This document shows positions 8,998-16,048 of a DNA stretch of 64,000 bases, in pieces. The DNA is from a bacterium GBS-1 (lineage in GTDB: Bacteria > Synergistota > GBS-1): assembly GCA_001443005.1 (NCBI GenBank), contig LEKQ01000009.1:1-64000 (forward strand), given 5' to 3'. The translations under genes and the position numbers were made by a program. How positions within the stretch are numbered: the first letter of the stretch is position 1; each line of letters begins with the position of its first letter. The notes under the pieces were generated by a model. It saw only the letters and a list, made by a program, of their open reading frames with translations. It did no database searches and had not been told where the DNA came from.

Positions 8998-10380
8998 TTA
9001 GGCTCTTTTTGTAGCGAGTGAAACTAGTATGAATGCGATTAAGGATATTAAAGCTGCGTATATCTCTACGGGGGCTCCGAAGAGCTCGACGCCAGTTAAG
9101 ATACCGTAAAGGGCTACTGCTGAGCCTATTAAGGTTGATGCTATTGCTCCCGCTTTATTGGCTCCCTTCCATAGTATTCCTCCGATTACTGGGATGAAGA
9201 CCCCCGCGGTATACATCGTGTAGGAGTATATAAGCGCATCTATTATTCCAGGGACGATCAAGGCTATTATCAACGATAGTATTCCCACTACGAAGGTGAA
9301 GACCCTTGAGAGGTTAAGAAGCTTTTTCTCCTCCTTTATCTCATCTACCTTGAAGGTCTCTATCCAGAGGTCCTTCACGATGTGCGAGGTTGCGGCGCTA
9401 AGTAGTGAATCAGCCGTTGACATTATCGCTGCAAGTATCGCTGCTAAAACTATCCCTCCCAAGACCGGCGGCATAAGGTTCTGAAGCACCCAAGGGACGG
9501 ACATCCTGCCCAATTCCTCGGTCGATAGGGCCTTGGCTCCCATTCCTATTATTGTTGGGAAAAAGCTGACTATAACGAGGATTATGCCTCCGAGGAGTGC
9601 ACCAATCCTTGCGGTTTTAGAATCCTTCGCGGCAAATAGTCTTTGATAGAAATCCTGTCCTATCAAGGTGTACATTATCGTTGGAAGAAGAAGCCACATT
9701 ATGTTAGCTGTTCCAAGTCCCCAGAAACTGAAGTAGCTATCAGAGACGCCCTTTGCTTTTAAGGCGGAGATAAGCTCTGTAAGTCCTCCGGTTTTGCTTA
9801 AAACGACAATGGATCCCATGATGACCCCTATCGAGGCTAAAGTGATCTGAAGAAAGTCCGTCAGACTCACGGCCCATAGCCCGCCTATCGTGGTGTATAT
9901 TATGAAAACAAGCGTCGCTAATATCGCACCAGTATTACCTTTAAGCCCCAGTATGCTTAAAGCGTTTCTCGCTGCAAGAACTTGGGCTGCTAATATGCCG
10001 ATCAGGGCAATTAGGGAGAGCAAGGTTCCCAGAACTCTGATCGTTTTCCCTCCATACCTCAGCTCGAGGTAGTCAGGTACGGTGTAGAGGGCTAAAGCTC
10101 TGAACTTTGGGGCTGTGGCAAAGGCTAGTAAGATCAACCCCACGCCGCAGGAGACACCATACCATGCTCCAGAAATTCCATACTTGAAGCCATATTCTCC
10201 CCCTCCCATGACCGCTCCTCCGCCGAAGTGCGTTGCCGCTAAGGTTGCAGCACAAAGCCATATTCCAAGCCTTCTTCCAGCGAGTAAAAAGTCGGTCATC
10301 CCCTTTATGTAGCGCTTACTCGCCCACCAGCCTACAAGTAACATTGCGAGCATATAAACGACGATGATAAATGTTATCAT
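8998..10380 (-). CDS. Sodium:solute symporter family protein (PanF/ProP-type SSS)
   Basis: A 460-residue sodium:solute symporter with about 13 hydrophobic segments. The N-terminus (MTDFLLAGRRLGIW after the first helix) and THFGGGAVMGGGEYGFKYG are typical of the SSS fold, as is the SLTDFLQITLASIG stretch. It would import an organic acid, amino acid or vitamin with sodium; the substrate is not predictable. ATG 10380 has SD AAGGGGGTG. A consensus-like promoter lies at 10414-10442. It is a single-gene unit, convergent with the AOR operon. It is shorter than the SSS protein at 634 and belongs to a different subgroup. Confidence 0.87.
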   Translation of the reverse strand: MITFIIVVYMLAMLLVGWWASKRYIKGMTDFLLAGRRLGIWLCAATLAATHFGGGAVMGGGEYGFKYGISGAWYGVSCGVGLILLAFATAPKFRALALYTVPDYLELRYGGKTIRVLGTLLSLIALIGILAAQVLAARNALSILGLKGNTGAILATLVFIIYTTIGGLWAVSLTDFLQITLASIGVIMGSIVVLSKTGGLTELISALKAKGVSDSYFSFWGLGTANIMWLLLPTIMYTLIGQDFYQRLFAAKDSKTARIGALLGGIILVIVSFFPTIIGMGAKALSTEELGRMSVPWVLQNLMPPVLGGIVLAAILAAIMSTADSLLSAATSHIVKDLWIETFKVDEIKEEKKLLNLSRVFTFVVGILSLIIALIVPGIIDALIYSYTMYTAGVFIPVIGGILWKGANKAGAIASTLIGSAVALYGILTGVELFGAPVEIYAALISLIAFILVSLATKRA

Positions 10381-10413
10381 TTTAACACCCCCTTTGTCTT
10401 TTTTTCGTCCAAT

Positions 10414-10442
10414 AGCATAAGATAAGAGCTTCTGAGTGTCAA
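10414..10442 (-). promoter_or_regulatory. Promoter of the minus-strand symporter
   Basis: On the minus strand TTGACA (10442-10437), 17-base spacer, TATGCT (10419-10414), about 35 bases upstream of the ATG at 10380. Confidence 0.6.
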
Positions 10443-10470
10443 CCGCTTTGAAGCAGATTTCGCCTTGATA

Positions 10471-10500
10471 TTGACAGAAATAGATCGATAGGTATATAAT
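10471..10500 (+). promoter_or_regulatory. Perfect-consensus promoter of the small secreted protein gene
   Basis: TTGACA (10471-10476), 18-base spacer, TATAAT (10495-10500). The predicted leader to the start at 10619 is about 110 bases and contains a short stem (AGGGC/GCCCT, about 10579-10598). Confidence 0.7.
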
Positions 10501-10618
10501 TCGATTAAGTTTTATAAATAGACGTATTATAATGAGATGAATTTTCGTTTTGTCTTTTCTTTTTGGTCAACTTAAATTAGGGCGCTTTCTTTGGCCCTTA
10601 AGAGGGGGGTAGATTGAG

Positions 10619-11047
10619 GTGAGGATGTTATTTGTATTAGCTTTTGTGGTTAGTCTGCTCCTTGCGGTTTCGGGGAGTCCTTTGGCGAAGGTGGGTGAGT
10701 GGCGGGCTTACGCTTACGGGGACGCTCTCCTTGAGGGTGAATCTTGGGAGCTTCATCTTCATGGTGAACTTGCGGCTTCCGGAGAGTATTACGTTTTTTA
10801 CGGTTCAGCTGGGTTCTTCGGGGATCAGCTTCCTCCCAAGGAGATAAGGAGGGCTGGGCCCTTTAAGGCGGAACTTGGAAAGGGTTACGTTTGCGTCTTT
10901 AAAGGAGCCGGTGTCCAGTGGAGTGAGCTTCAAGCGGGGAGCTTTGTACCCCGTGAGGGTAAGGCGGTGATCTACGTGAGAAATGAAAGATCCTTTCTTG
11001 ATAGGTTATTTTTGGGGGTGATGGTCACCGATCGATCCTCTCCTTGA
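10619..11047 (+). CDS. Small secreted protein of unknown function
   Basis: I do not recognise this 142-residue protein. It begins with a clear signal peptide (MRMLFVLAFVVSLLLAVSG, cleavage likely near SPLA), so the mature part of about 115 residues is exported. The mature region is rich in Gly, Tyr, Phe and beta-type segments (SGEYYVFYGSAGFFG; GKAVIYVRNERS), suggesting a compact beta domain. The start is GTG 10619 or ATG 10625; a GGGGGGT stretch lies upstream. It has its own consensus promoter and is followed within 30 bases by the promoter of the polysaccharide cluster, so it is probably monocistronic. Confidence 0.65.
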   Translation: MRMLFVLAFVVSLLLAVSGSPLAKVGEWRAYAYGDALLEGESWELHLHGELAASGEYYVFYGSAGFFGDQLPPKEIRRAGPFKAELGKGYVCVFKGAGVQWSELQAGSFVPREGKAVIYVRNERSFLDRLFLGVMVTDRSSP

Positions 11048-11072
11048 GGTCAGTTTTTTAAACGAAGGATCC

Positions 11073-11101
11073 TTGTCTTAACATCTCTTCTTTGTTATAA
11101 T
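11073..11101 (+). promoter_or_regulatory. Promoter of the surface-polysaccharide cluster
   Basis: TTGTCT (11073-11078), 17-base spacer, TATAAT (11096-11101), about 40 bases before the GTG at 11144. Confidence 0.65.
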
Positions 11102-11143
11102 TGCCTAAAGTTTAGGTGCTTTAGCTTTTAGGGGGTGTCTTAA

Positions 11144-12142
11144 GTGTATCTGGAGTGCCCGATCTGTCGGACGAGCGTCAAGGAGGATGATTTTAAGGAG
11201 CTTTACATCTCTCCCTTAAACGGGCAAGACTACAGGCGCTATGAGTGTCCAAGCTGCTTAACCTTCTGGTGGGAGCCCCTAAGAATGATTCCTGAGATGT
11301 ACGAGGGGGAGGTCTTTGAAAATTATGAAGCCTTTCACGTAGGGATGAGGTTTGAACCTGAGAATAACCATCGGGCATTTTTCGAGAATTTTCCCAAGGG
11401 TGTTAGGGGGAGGCTCCTTGATGTGGGGTGCGGCGATGGCCTCTTCCTTCTGCACGCTCGGGATCTGGGTTTTGATGTTTGGGGCGTGGATTTCGATGAA
11501 AGGAGCGTTAGCGCTGCAAGGAAACGCCTTGGTCTTGAGAGCCTTTACGCTATGACCTTTGAGGATTTCTATCGTTTTGCCATCGATCGAGGGTTGAACT
11601 TTGACGTCATAACTTTCTTCGAGGTGCTTGAGCATCAGGATAGGCCGAGGGAGTTTCTCGCCATGGTTAAGGGGCTTTTAAGGGAGGGGGGGTATATAGC
11701 AGGAAGCGTGCCAAACAGGGAAAGTCTCTTCGTTAAAAAGTTTCATAGAGATCCTAAGTGTTATATTGATTATCCTCCACATCACTTCCTAAGGTTTTCG
11801 CAGGCTTCTTTAAGAAGGGCTCTTGAGCTAAGCGGCTTTCGCGATCTTGAGGTCGTGCAACTGGACGTAGATCTTAAGGATCTCTTTTGGTTAACGGAGA
11901 GGGTGGTCTTCGGTGACCTCACGAGGCTTAAAAAGAGACTTTGGAGGGCGGTCGTCGGGGATGAGGGGTTAGCCATCCTGACGGTTAACGATATCAAGCG
12001 TTCGGTTAGCGGAGGCTTGGGAGTTCGCTTCCTTAAACTTTTAAGGCTTTTAAGGAACGCCGTAGTTTTACCTTTTGCGATACCCTATATTGGAAAGCTT
12101 AAGGGAAACGGCCTTAGCCTTTATTTTCAGGGGAGGGTTTAG
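11144..12142 (+). CDS. Zinc-ribbon class I SAM-dependent methyltransferase
   Basis: A 332-residue methyltransferase. The N-terminus carries two Cys pairs (CPIC at 5-8, CPSC at 35-38), a zinc-ribbon-like element. The Rossmann core follows with LLDVGCGDGLFLL (SAM-binding motif I), WGVDFDERSV (motif II) and DVITFFEVLEHQDRPREFL. Such proteins commonly methylate sugars in polysaccharide or O-antigen clusters, which fits its position as first gene before two glycosyltransferases and galE. GTG 11144 follows TAGGGGGTG. The acceptor is unknown; C-methylation of a nucleotide sugar is possible but not shown. Confidence 0.8.
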   Translation: MYLECPICRTSVKEDDFKELYISPLNGQDYRRYECPSCLTFWWEPLRMIPEMYEGEVFENYEAFHVGMRFEPENNHRAFFENFPKGVRGRLLDVGCGDGLFLLHARDLGFDVWGVDFDERSVSAARKRLGLESLYAMTFEDFYRFAIDRGLNFDVITFFEVLEHQDRPREFLAMVKGLLREGGYIAGSVPNRESLFVKKFHRDPKCYIDYPPHHFLRFSQASLRRALELSGFRDLEVVQLDVDLKDLFWLTERVVFGDLTRLKKRLWRAVVGDEGLAILTVNDIKRSVSGGLGVRFLKLLRLLRNAVVLPFAIPYIGKLKGNGLSLYFQGRV

Positions 12143-12143
12143 G

Positions 12144-13415
12144 GTGAAGCCTTCAAAGAGCGTTCTTTTTATGATTAATAATCTTGCTAAAGGTGGCGCT
12201 GAGAGGGTCGTTGAGAGACTGAGTAAAGGCTTTAAGGGTTATAGAAAGCTCGTCGTTACCCTTGAAAATGTCGTGGATTATCGCCCTGATGCTGAGGTGG
12301 TTTGCATAAACTCTCCCCCCGCTTTGAGCCTTCTTAGGAAGCTTGTTAATGCGCCCTTGAGGTACTTTAAGTTTCTTGCGGTTAAGAGGCGCTTTGCCCC
12401 CGACTACTCCATAAGCTTACTTGAGCCTTTAAACTTCTATAACCTGATAACGAGGGGTAAGGATAAGGTGATACTTAGCTTTCAGTCCTGCTATACTCAG
12501 GAATTTCTTAAAAGCCCCTTTTTGGGTAAGGGGATAACGAGGGGTTTTCTTAAGCTCGTTTATAAGATCTTGATAAGGGCTTTATACGGTCGGGCGGACG
12601 CTTTGGTTTCCTGCTCCTGGGGTGTGGCGAGGGACCTCGTTGAAAACTTCAAGCTCAGGGAGGATAAGCTCAAGGTCATATACAATCCTCTTATTCTTGA
12701 CGAGATAGGGGTTATGTCCTGTGAGCCTTTGGGGGAGCATGAGGGGATCTTTGAGGGTCCTGTTATCGTGAACGTTGGGAGGCTTAGTAAAGCGAAGGGG
12801 CAGTGGTATCTTCTTAGGGTTTTTAGGGAGCTTAAGATGGCTTTCCCTGATCTTAGGCTTCTTATTTTGGGTGAGGGTGAACTTAAGGGTTATTTGGTCA
12901 GTCTTTCTCGTGCTTTGGGTTTAAGGACCTTTCTTTGGGATGAGGGTAGTAGCGTTTCTGGTGGTTATGATGTTTACTTTTTGGGTTTTCAGAGGAACCC
13001 TTTTAAGTTTATGGTGAGGTCTAAGCTTTTTGCGTTTCCTTCTTTGTGGGAGGGTTTACCGAACGTTTTGATTGAGGCTATGGCTTGTGGTCTTCCTGTT
13101 ATTTCGGCTGATTGTAGGAGTGGTCCGAGGGAGATATTGGCGCCGGGCACGGACTTAGGTAGGCAGGCTGAGGGTGTTGAGTTTGCGCCCTATGGTGTTT
13201 TGATGCCTCCTTTTGATGGGGAGTTTAGGGGTTCTGAGGAGCCTTTGGATTTTAGGGAGAGGATGTGGGTTGAGGTTTTGGGTAGGTTGTTGATGGATGA
13301 GGCTTTAAGGAGGGGGTATTCTGAGAGGGGCAGGTTGAGGGCCAAGGATTTTGACATCGATAGTGTAGTTAGGCAGTGGGAGGAGCTTTTTGCATCGTTG
13401 GATGGGGAGCGTTAA
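12144..13415 (+). CDS. GT4-type glycosyltransferase (GT-B fold), first of a domain-sharing pair
   Basis: Cytoplasmic or membrane-associated glycosyltransferase expected to transfer a sugar from a nucleotide donor to a glycan or lipid acceptor. N-terminal half (INNLAKGGAERVVERL) is the acceptor-side Rossmann domain; the C-terminal donor domain starts at KVIYNPLIL and includes VNVGRLSKAKGQW and EGLPNVLIEAMACG with the two conserved Glu. GTG 12144 is chosen because GGGGAGGG lies about 8 bases upstream; the longer frame from 12075 lies inside the previous gene. From 12672 onward the DNA is nearly identical to the next gene: one base differs within the coding part, giving Ala versus Glu. The shared part looks T-rich at third positions compared with flanking genes. 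Confidence 0.87.
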   Translation: MKPSKSVLFMINNLAKGGAERVVERLSKGFKGYRKLVVTLENVVDYRPDAEVVCINSPPALSLLRKLVNAPLRYFKFLAVKRRFAPDYSISLLEPLNFYNLITRGKDKVILSFQSCYTQEFLKSPFLGKGITRGFLKLVYKILIRALYGRADALVSCSWGVARDLVENFKLREDKLKVIYNPLILDEIGVMSCEPLGEHEGIFEGPVIVNVGRLSKAKGQWYLLRVFRELKMAFPDLRLLILGEGELKGYLVSLSRALGLRTFLWDEGSSVSGGYDVYFLGFQRNPFKFMVRSKLFAFPSLWEGLPNVLIEAMACGLPVISADCRSGPREILAPGTDLGRQAEGVEFAPYGVLMPPFDGEFRGSEEPLDFRERMWVEVLGRLLMDEALRRGYSERGRLRAKDFDIDSVVRQWEELFASLDGER

Positions 13416-13487
13416 GATGCTTTACTTTTTGATAAACTCCCTTGGTGGCGGAGGTGCCGAGAGGGTTTCACTTAGACTTCTTTCTAT
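12672..13487 (+). repeat. Tandem duplicated block, copy 1 (glycosyltransferase donor domain plus next gene start)
   Basis: 816 bases that recur at 13891-14706 with a 1219-base offset. By eye only three positions differ: 12793 (C versus A), 13476 (A versus G) and 13483 (T versus C). The block begins exactly at the linker before the C-terminal GT-B domain, covers that domain and stop codon, and runs 71 bases into the next gene. Confidence 0.95.
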
Positions 13488-14634
13488 CCTTAACCCTGAG
13501 AGGGTCTTCCTTCTTGAGAGGGATGTCAGCTACGCCGTGGATAGGGGTAGGCTTGAGTTTCTTTCCGATCACACCATTAAAACGAGCCCTATCCTTAAGA
13601 CCCTCTTTATACCCCTTTACGCTCTAAGCCTTTCAAGGAGGATTAGCGAGGGGAGTGTTGTGCTTTCCTTTCTTGAGAGGGCTAACTTTGTGAACGTTGT
13701 GGCTCGCTTCCTTAAGGGGCATAGGGCGGTGATATCTGTGCATATGGATCCCTTAGCCGGGCATCAAGGTTTAAGGAGGCTTAACCTCACTTTAATTAGG
13801 TTACTTTATCCTAGGGCTGATCGCGTGGTTGCTGTTTCTGAGGGGGTGAGGTTGAGCCTTCTTAAGCTGGGCGTCCCGGAGGCGAAAACTAAGGTCATAT
13901 ACAATCCTCTTATTCTTGACGAGATAGGGGTTATGTCCTGTGAGCCTTTGGGGGAGCATGAGGGGATCTTTGAGGGTCCTGTTATCGTGAACGTTGGGAG
14001 GCTTAGTAAAGAGAAGGGGCAGTGGTATCTTCTTAGGGTTTTTAGGGAGCTTAAGATGGCTTTCCCTGATCTTAGGCTTCTTATTTTGGGTGAGGGTGAA
14101 CTTAAGGGTTATTTGGTCAGTCTTTCTCGTGCTTTGGGTTTAAGGACCTTTCTTTGGGATGAGGGTAGTAGCGTTTCTGGTGGTTATGATGTTTACTTTT
14201 TGGGTTTTCAGAGGAACCCTTTTAAGTTTATGGTGAGGTCTAAGCTTTTTGCGTTTCCTTCTTTGTGGGAGGGTTTACCGAACGTTTTGATTGAGGCTAT
14301 GGCTTGTGGTCTTCCTGTTATTTCGGCTGATTGTAGGAGTGGTCCGAGGGAGATATTGGCGCCGGGCACGGACTTAGGTAGGCAGGCTGAGGGTGTTGAG
14401 TTTGCGCCCTATGGTGTTTTGATGCCTCCTTTTGATGGGGAGTTTAGGGGTTCTGAGGAGCCTTTGGATTTTAGGGAGAGGATGTGGGTTGAGGTTTTGG
14501 GTAGGTTGTTGATGGATGAGGCTTTAAGGAGGGGGTATTCTGAGAGGGGCAGGTTGAGGGCCAAGGATTTTGACATCGATAGTGTAGTTAGGCAGTGGGA
14601 GGAGCTTTTTGCATCGTTGGATGGGGAGCGTTAA
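13417..14634 (+). CDS. GT4-type glycosyltransferase, second of the domain-sharing pair
   Basis: A 405-residue GT-B glycosyltransferase. The N-terminal domain (MLYFLINSLGGGGAERVSL) is only distantly similar to that of the preceding gene, while the C-terminal donor domain from residue 159 (KVIYNPLIL) onward is the same sequence apart from one residue. This implies two enzymes that use the same nucleotide sugar on different acceptors, or a very recent copy. ATG 13417 is chosen for the GGGGAG at 13404-13409; it lies 2 bases past the previous stop. Directly after its own stop the same N-terminal start is repeated as a truncated remnant. Confidence 0.87.
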   Translation: MLYFLINSLGGGGAERVSLRLLSILNPERVFLLERDVSYAVDRGRLEFLSDHTIKTSPILKTLFIPLYALSLSRRISEGSVVLSFLERANFVNVVARFLKGHRAVISVHMDPLAGHQGLRRLNLTLIRLLYPRADRVVAVSEGVRLSLLKLGVPEAKTKVIYNPLILDEIGVMSCEPLGEHEGIFEGPVIVNVGRLSKEKGQWYLLRVFRELKMAFPDLRLLILGEGELKGYLVSLSRALGLRTFLWDEGSSVSGGYDVYFLGFQRNPFKFMVRSKLFAFPSLWEGLPNVLIEAMACGLPVISADCRSGPREILAPGTDLGRQAEGVEFAPYGVLMPPFDGEFRGSEEPLDFRERMWVEVLGRLLMDEALRRGYSERGRLRAKDFDIDSVVRQWEELFASLDGER

Positions 14635-14706
14635 GATGCTTTACTTTTTGATAAACTCCCTTGGTGGCGGAGGTGCCGAGAGGGTTTCACTTAGGCTTCT
14701 TCCTAT
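13891..14706 (+). repeat. Tandem duplicated block, copy 2
   Basis: Second copy of the 12672-13487 block. It ends 71 bases into what would have been a third glycosyltransferase gene, after which homology stops just before galE. Confidence 0.95.
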
Positions 14707-14719
14707 TGAGGAAGTTTAA
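14636..14719 (+). pseudogene. Truncated remnant of a third glycosyltransferase gene
   Basis: ATG 14636 repeats the start of the gene at 13417 with two base changes, giving MLYFLINSLGGGGAERVSLR, then leaves the homology after about 23 codons and stops at TAA 14717-14719. It marks the downstream breakpoint of the tandem duplication. No function is expected. Confidence 0.85.
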
Positions 14720-14742
14720 AGAGGGATTTGGAGGATAGGCCT

Positions 14743-15738
14743 ATGGGAGTGATACTTATAACCGGAGGCTGCGGTTATATAGGGGCGCATGTGAACAAGG
14801 AGCTTAACAGGAGAGGGTATCGCACGCTTGTTTTTGATAACCTCTCCCGCGGGCACAGGGAGTTCGCTAAGTGGGGTGAGTTCGTTCTGGGAGACCTTCT
14901 TGATATTAAGCATCTTAGGCTCACCTTCAGACGCTATTCCATAGATGCGGTTATGCATTTCGCTGCGCTCACCTACGTAGACGAGTCGGTTAAAGACCCC
15001 CAAGCTTATTACCTTAATAACTTCAAAGGTACGCTTAATCTTCTTCAGGTTATGCTTGAAAGCGGCGTTAATCGATTTATATTTTCGTCTACCTGCGCGA
15101 TTTACGGAGTCCCCTTAGAGATTCCCATCACCGAGGAGCATCCTAAGTCCCCCATAAACCCCTATGGCAAGAGCAAGCTCATGGTTGAGGAGATCCTTAA
15201 GGACTATTCATCTGCCTATGGGCTGAGGTACGTTTCCTTAAGATACTTTAACGCGGCTGGTGCTGATCCTGAGTGTGAGATAGGTGAGTGGCAGGATCCC
15301 CCCGTGCGTCTTATCCCCAGTCTCCTTGATGTGGTTTACCATGAGGATAAGGTCTTTAGGATATTCGGGACGGACTATCCTACTAAGGATGGCACTTGCG
15401 TTAGGGACTTCATTCACGTTACTGATCTGGCTGAAGCGCACATATTGGCGCTTGAGTACCTGCTTAAGGGGGGCGAAAGCGAGGTCTTTAACCTTGGGAA
15501 CGGGAAGGGCTTCTCCGTTAGGGAAGTGATCGAAGTGGTTGAGATGGTTACGGGAAGAAAGGTAAGGGTCGTTGAGGACGTTAGAAGGCCGGGAGACCCT
15601 CCGGTTCTCGTTGGAAGCAGCGAAAAGGCGAGGGGGATTCTTGGGTGGAGCCCTAAATATAAGGATATCTCGGTTATTATTAAAACCGCCTGGGATTGGC
15701 ATAGAAGACTTTATGGAGAGCTTAAGAAGGATACTTGA
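14743..15738 (+). CDS. galE: UDP-glucose 4-epimerase
   Basis: Extended short-chain dehydrogenase that interconverts UDP-glucose and UDP-galactose (or the N-acetyl forms), supplying sugar donors for the neighbouring glycosyltransferases. The NAD-binding GGCGYIG is at the N-terminus. The catalytic Ser/Tyr/Lys are seen in FSSTCAIYG and NPYGKSK, with SLRYFNAAGA following. 331 residues is normal. ATG 14743 is chosen over the in-frame TTG 14728 because GGAGGA lies 7 bases upstream of the ATG. Last gene of the cluster; the next promoter overlaps its stop codon. Confidence 0.93.
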   Translation: MGVILITGGCGYIGAHVNKELNRRGYRTLVFDNLSRGHREFAKWGEFVLGDLLDIKHLRLTFRRYSIDAVMHFAALTYVDESVKDPQAYYLNNFKGTLNLLQVMLESGVNRFIFSSTCAIYGVPLEIPITEEHPKSPINPYGKSKLMVEEILKDYSSAYGLRYVSLRYFNAAGADPECEIGEWQDPPVRLIPSLLDVVYHEDKVFRIFGTDYPTKDGTCVRDFIHVTDLAEAHILALEYLLKGGESEVFNLGNGKGFSVREVIEVVEMVTGRKVRVVEDVRRPGDPPVLVGSSEKARGILGWSPKYKDISVIIKTAWDWHRRLYGELKKDT

Positions 15739-15764
15739 CAGCGGAAGCGCTTATATGATATATT
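15735..15764 (+). promoter_or_regulatory. Promoter of the LysW operon leader
   Basis: TTGACA (15735-15740, overlapping the galE stop), 18-base spacer, TATATT (15759-15764). Transcription would start near 15771, giving about 240 bases of leader before the first biosynthetic gene. Confidence 0.7.
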
Positions 15765-15797
15765 AGGTTCGAAATTGTATAGGAGGCGATTCCTGAA

Positions 15798-15911
15798 GTG
15801 AATAGATTAGGAACCCATCTTCCCAAGATATGCTTGAAGCGGAACAAGCAATTCAAGAAGCCTAAGCCGAGAGGCTGGGAAGGTGGGTTTTTTGCTTCAG
15901 CCTTAGGCTGA
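15798..15911 (+). CDS. Candidate Lys/Arg-rich leader peptide ahead of the LysW operon
   Basis: GTG 15798 opens a 37-codon frame ending TGA 15909-15911. AGGAGG lies at 15781-15786, 11 bases upstream, a slightly long spacing. Codons 3 to 25 encode nine Lys or Arg residues (R3, K10, K14, R15, K17, K20, K21, K23, R25), for example CLKRNKQFKKPKPR. The frame spans the 5' arms of overlapping hairpins that precede terminators. A leader peptide rich in the pathway's end products is what ribosome-stalling attenuation requires. A conserved small protein or untranslated RNA are the alternatives. Confidence 0.45.
   Translation: MNRLGTHLPKICLKRNKQFKKPKPRGWEGGFFASALG
15812..15889 (+). promoter_or_regulatory. 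Attenuator-like RNA structure (regions 1 and 2) with alternative pairing to the terminator
   Basis: AACCCATCTTCCCA (15812-15825, region 1) pairs with TGGGAAGGTGGGTT (15876-15889, region 2) with one G-U, enclosing two small hairpins (CTTGAA/TTCAAG and GCCT/AGGC), and is followed by TTTT. Region 2 (15876-15885) is also perfectly complementary to CACCTTCCCA at 15947-15956 (region 3), which itself forms the 5' part of the terminator at 15936-15973. Pairing 1:2 permits the terminator, 2:3 prevents it. A second 8-base match, AGCCTAAG (15859-15866) with CTTAGGCT (15902-15909), could oppose the middle terminator. No L-box or T-box motif is present. Confidence 0.65.
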
Positions 15912-15922
15912 AGCTGATTTTT
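15894..15922 (+). terminator. Terminator-like hairpin in the LysW leader (proximal)
   Basis: GCTTCAGCC (15894-15902), loop TTA, GGCTGAAGC (15906-15914), a perfect 9-bp stem, then TGATTTTT. It overlaps the end of the leader ORF. Confidence 0.7.
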
Positions 15923-15935
15923 AGGGGTTGTTTTT

Positions 15936-15973
15936 AAAGCCCCGCTCACCTTCCCAAAGGTGGGCGGGGCTTT
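15936..15973 (+). terminator. Terminator-like hairpin in the LysW leader (distal, regions 3 and 4)
   Basis: AAAGCCCCGCTCACC (15936-15950) pairs with GGTGGGCGGGGCTTT (15959-15973), 15 bp with one wobble. The tail after it (AACATTTTAAA) is only moderately T-rich. Confidence 0.7.
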
Positions 15974-16009
15974 AACATTTTAAACTCTTTCTTGAGGAGG
16001 GTGATTAAG

Positions 16010-16048
16010 TTGGGGAAGCGCAAACTTGGATGGTTTACTCTAGGTTAA
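16010..16048 (+). other. Mini-ORF with strong SD overlapping the start of the first ligase gene
   Basis: AGGAGGGTGATTAAG is followed by TTG 16010, which encodes [12 protein letters not shown] and stops at TAA 16046-16048, one frame away from the ligase gene. The residues RKLG look like the missing first beta strand of the ligase, so this is either the original start separated by a one-base deletion, or a coupling or regulatory ORF. Confidence 0.45.

Noticed and set aside
15798-15973. Lysine riboswitch (L-box) or T-box upstream of the LysW operon
   Set aside because: The region lacks L-box conserved segments and the T-box GGGTGG...ACCGCG motif, and is too short for an L-box.
16010-16048. Programmed -1 ribosomal frameshift joining TTG 16010 to the lysX frame
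   Set aside because: No slippery heptamer or re-pairing possibility at CTTGGATGG and no obvious downstream stimulator; an internal start or a one-base indel is simpler.
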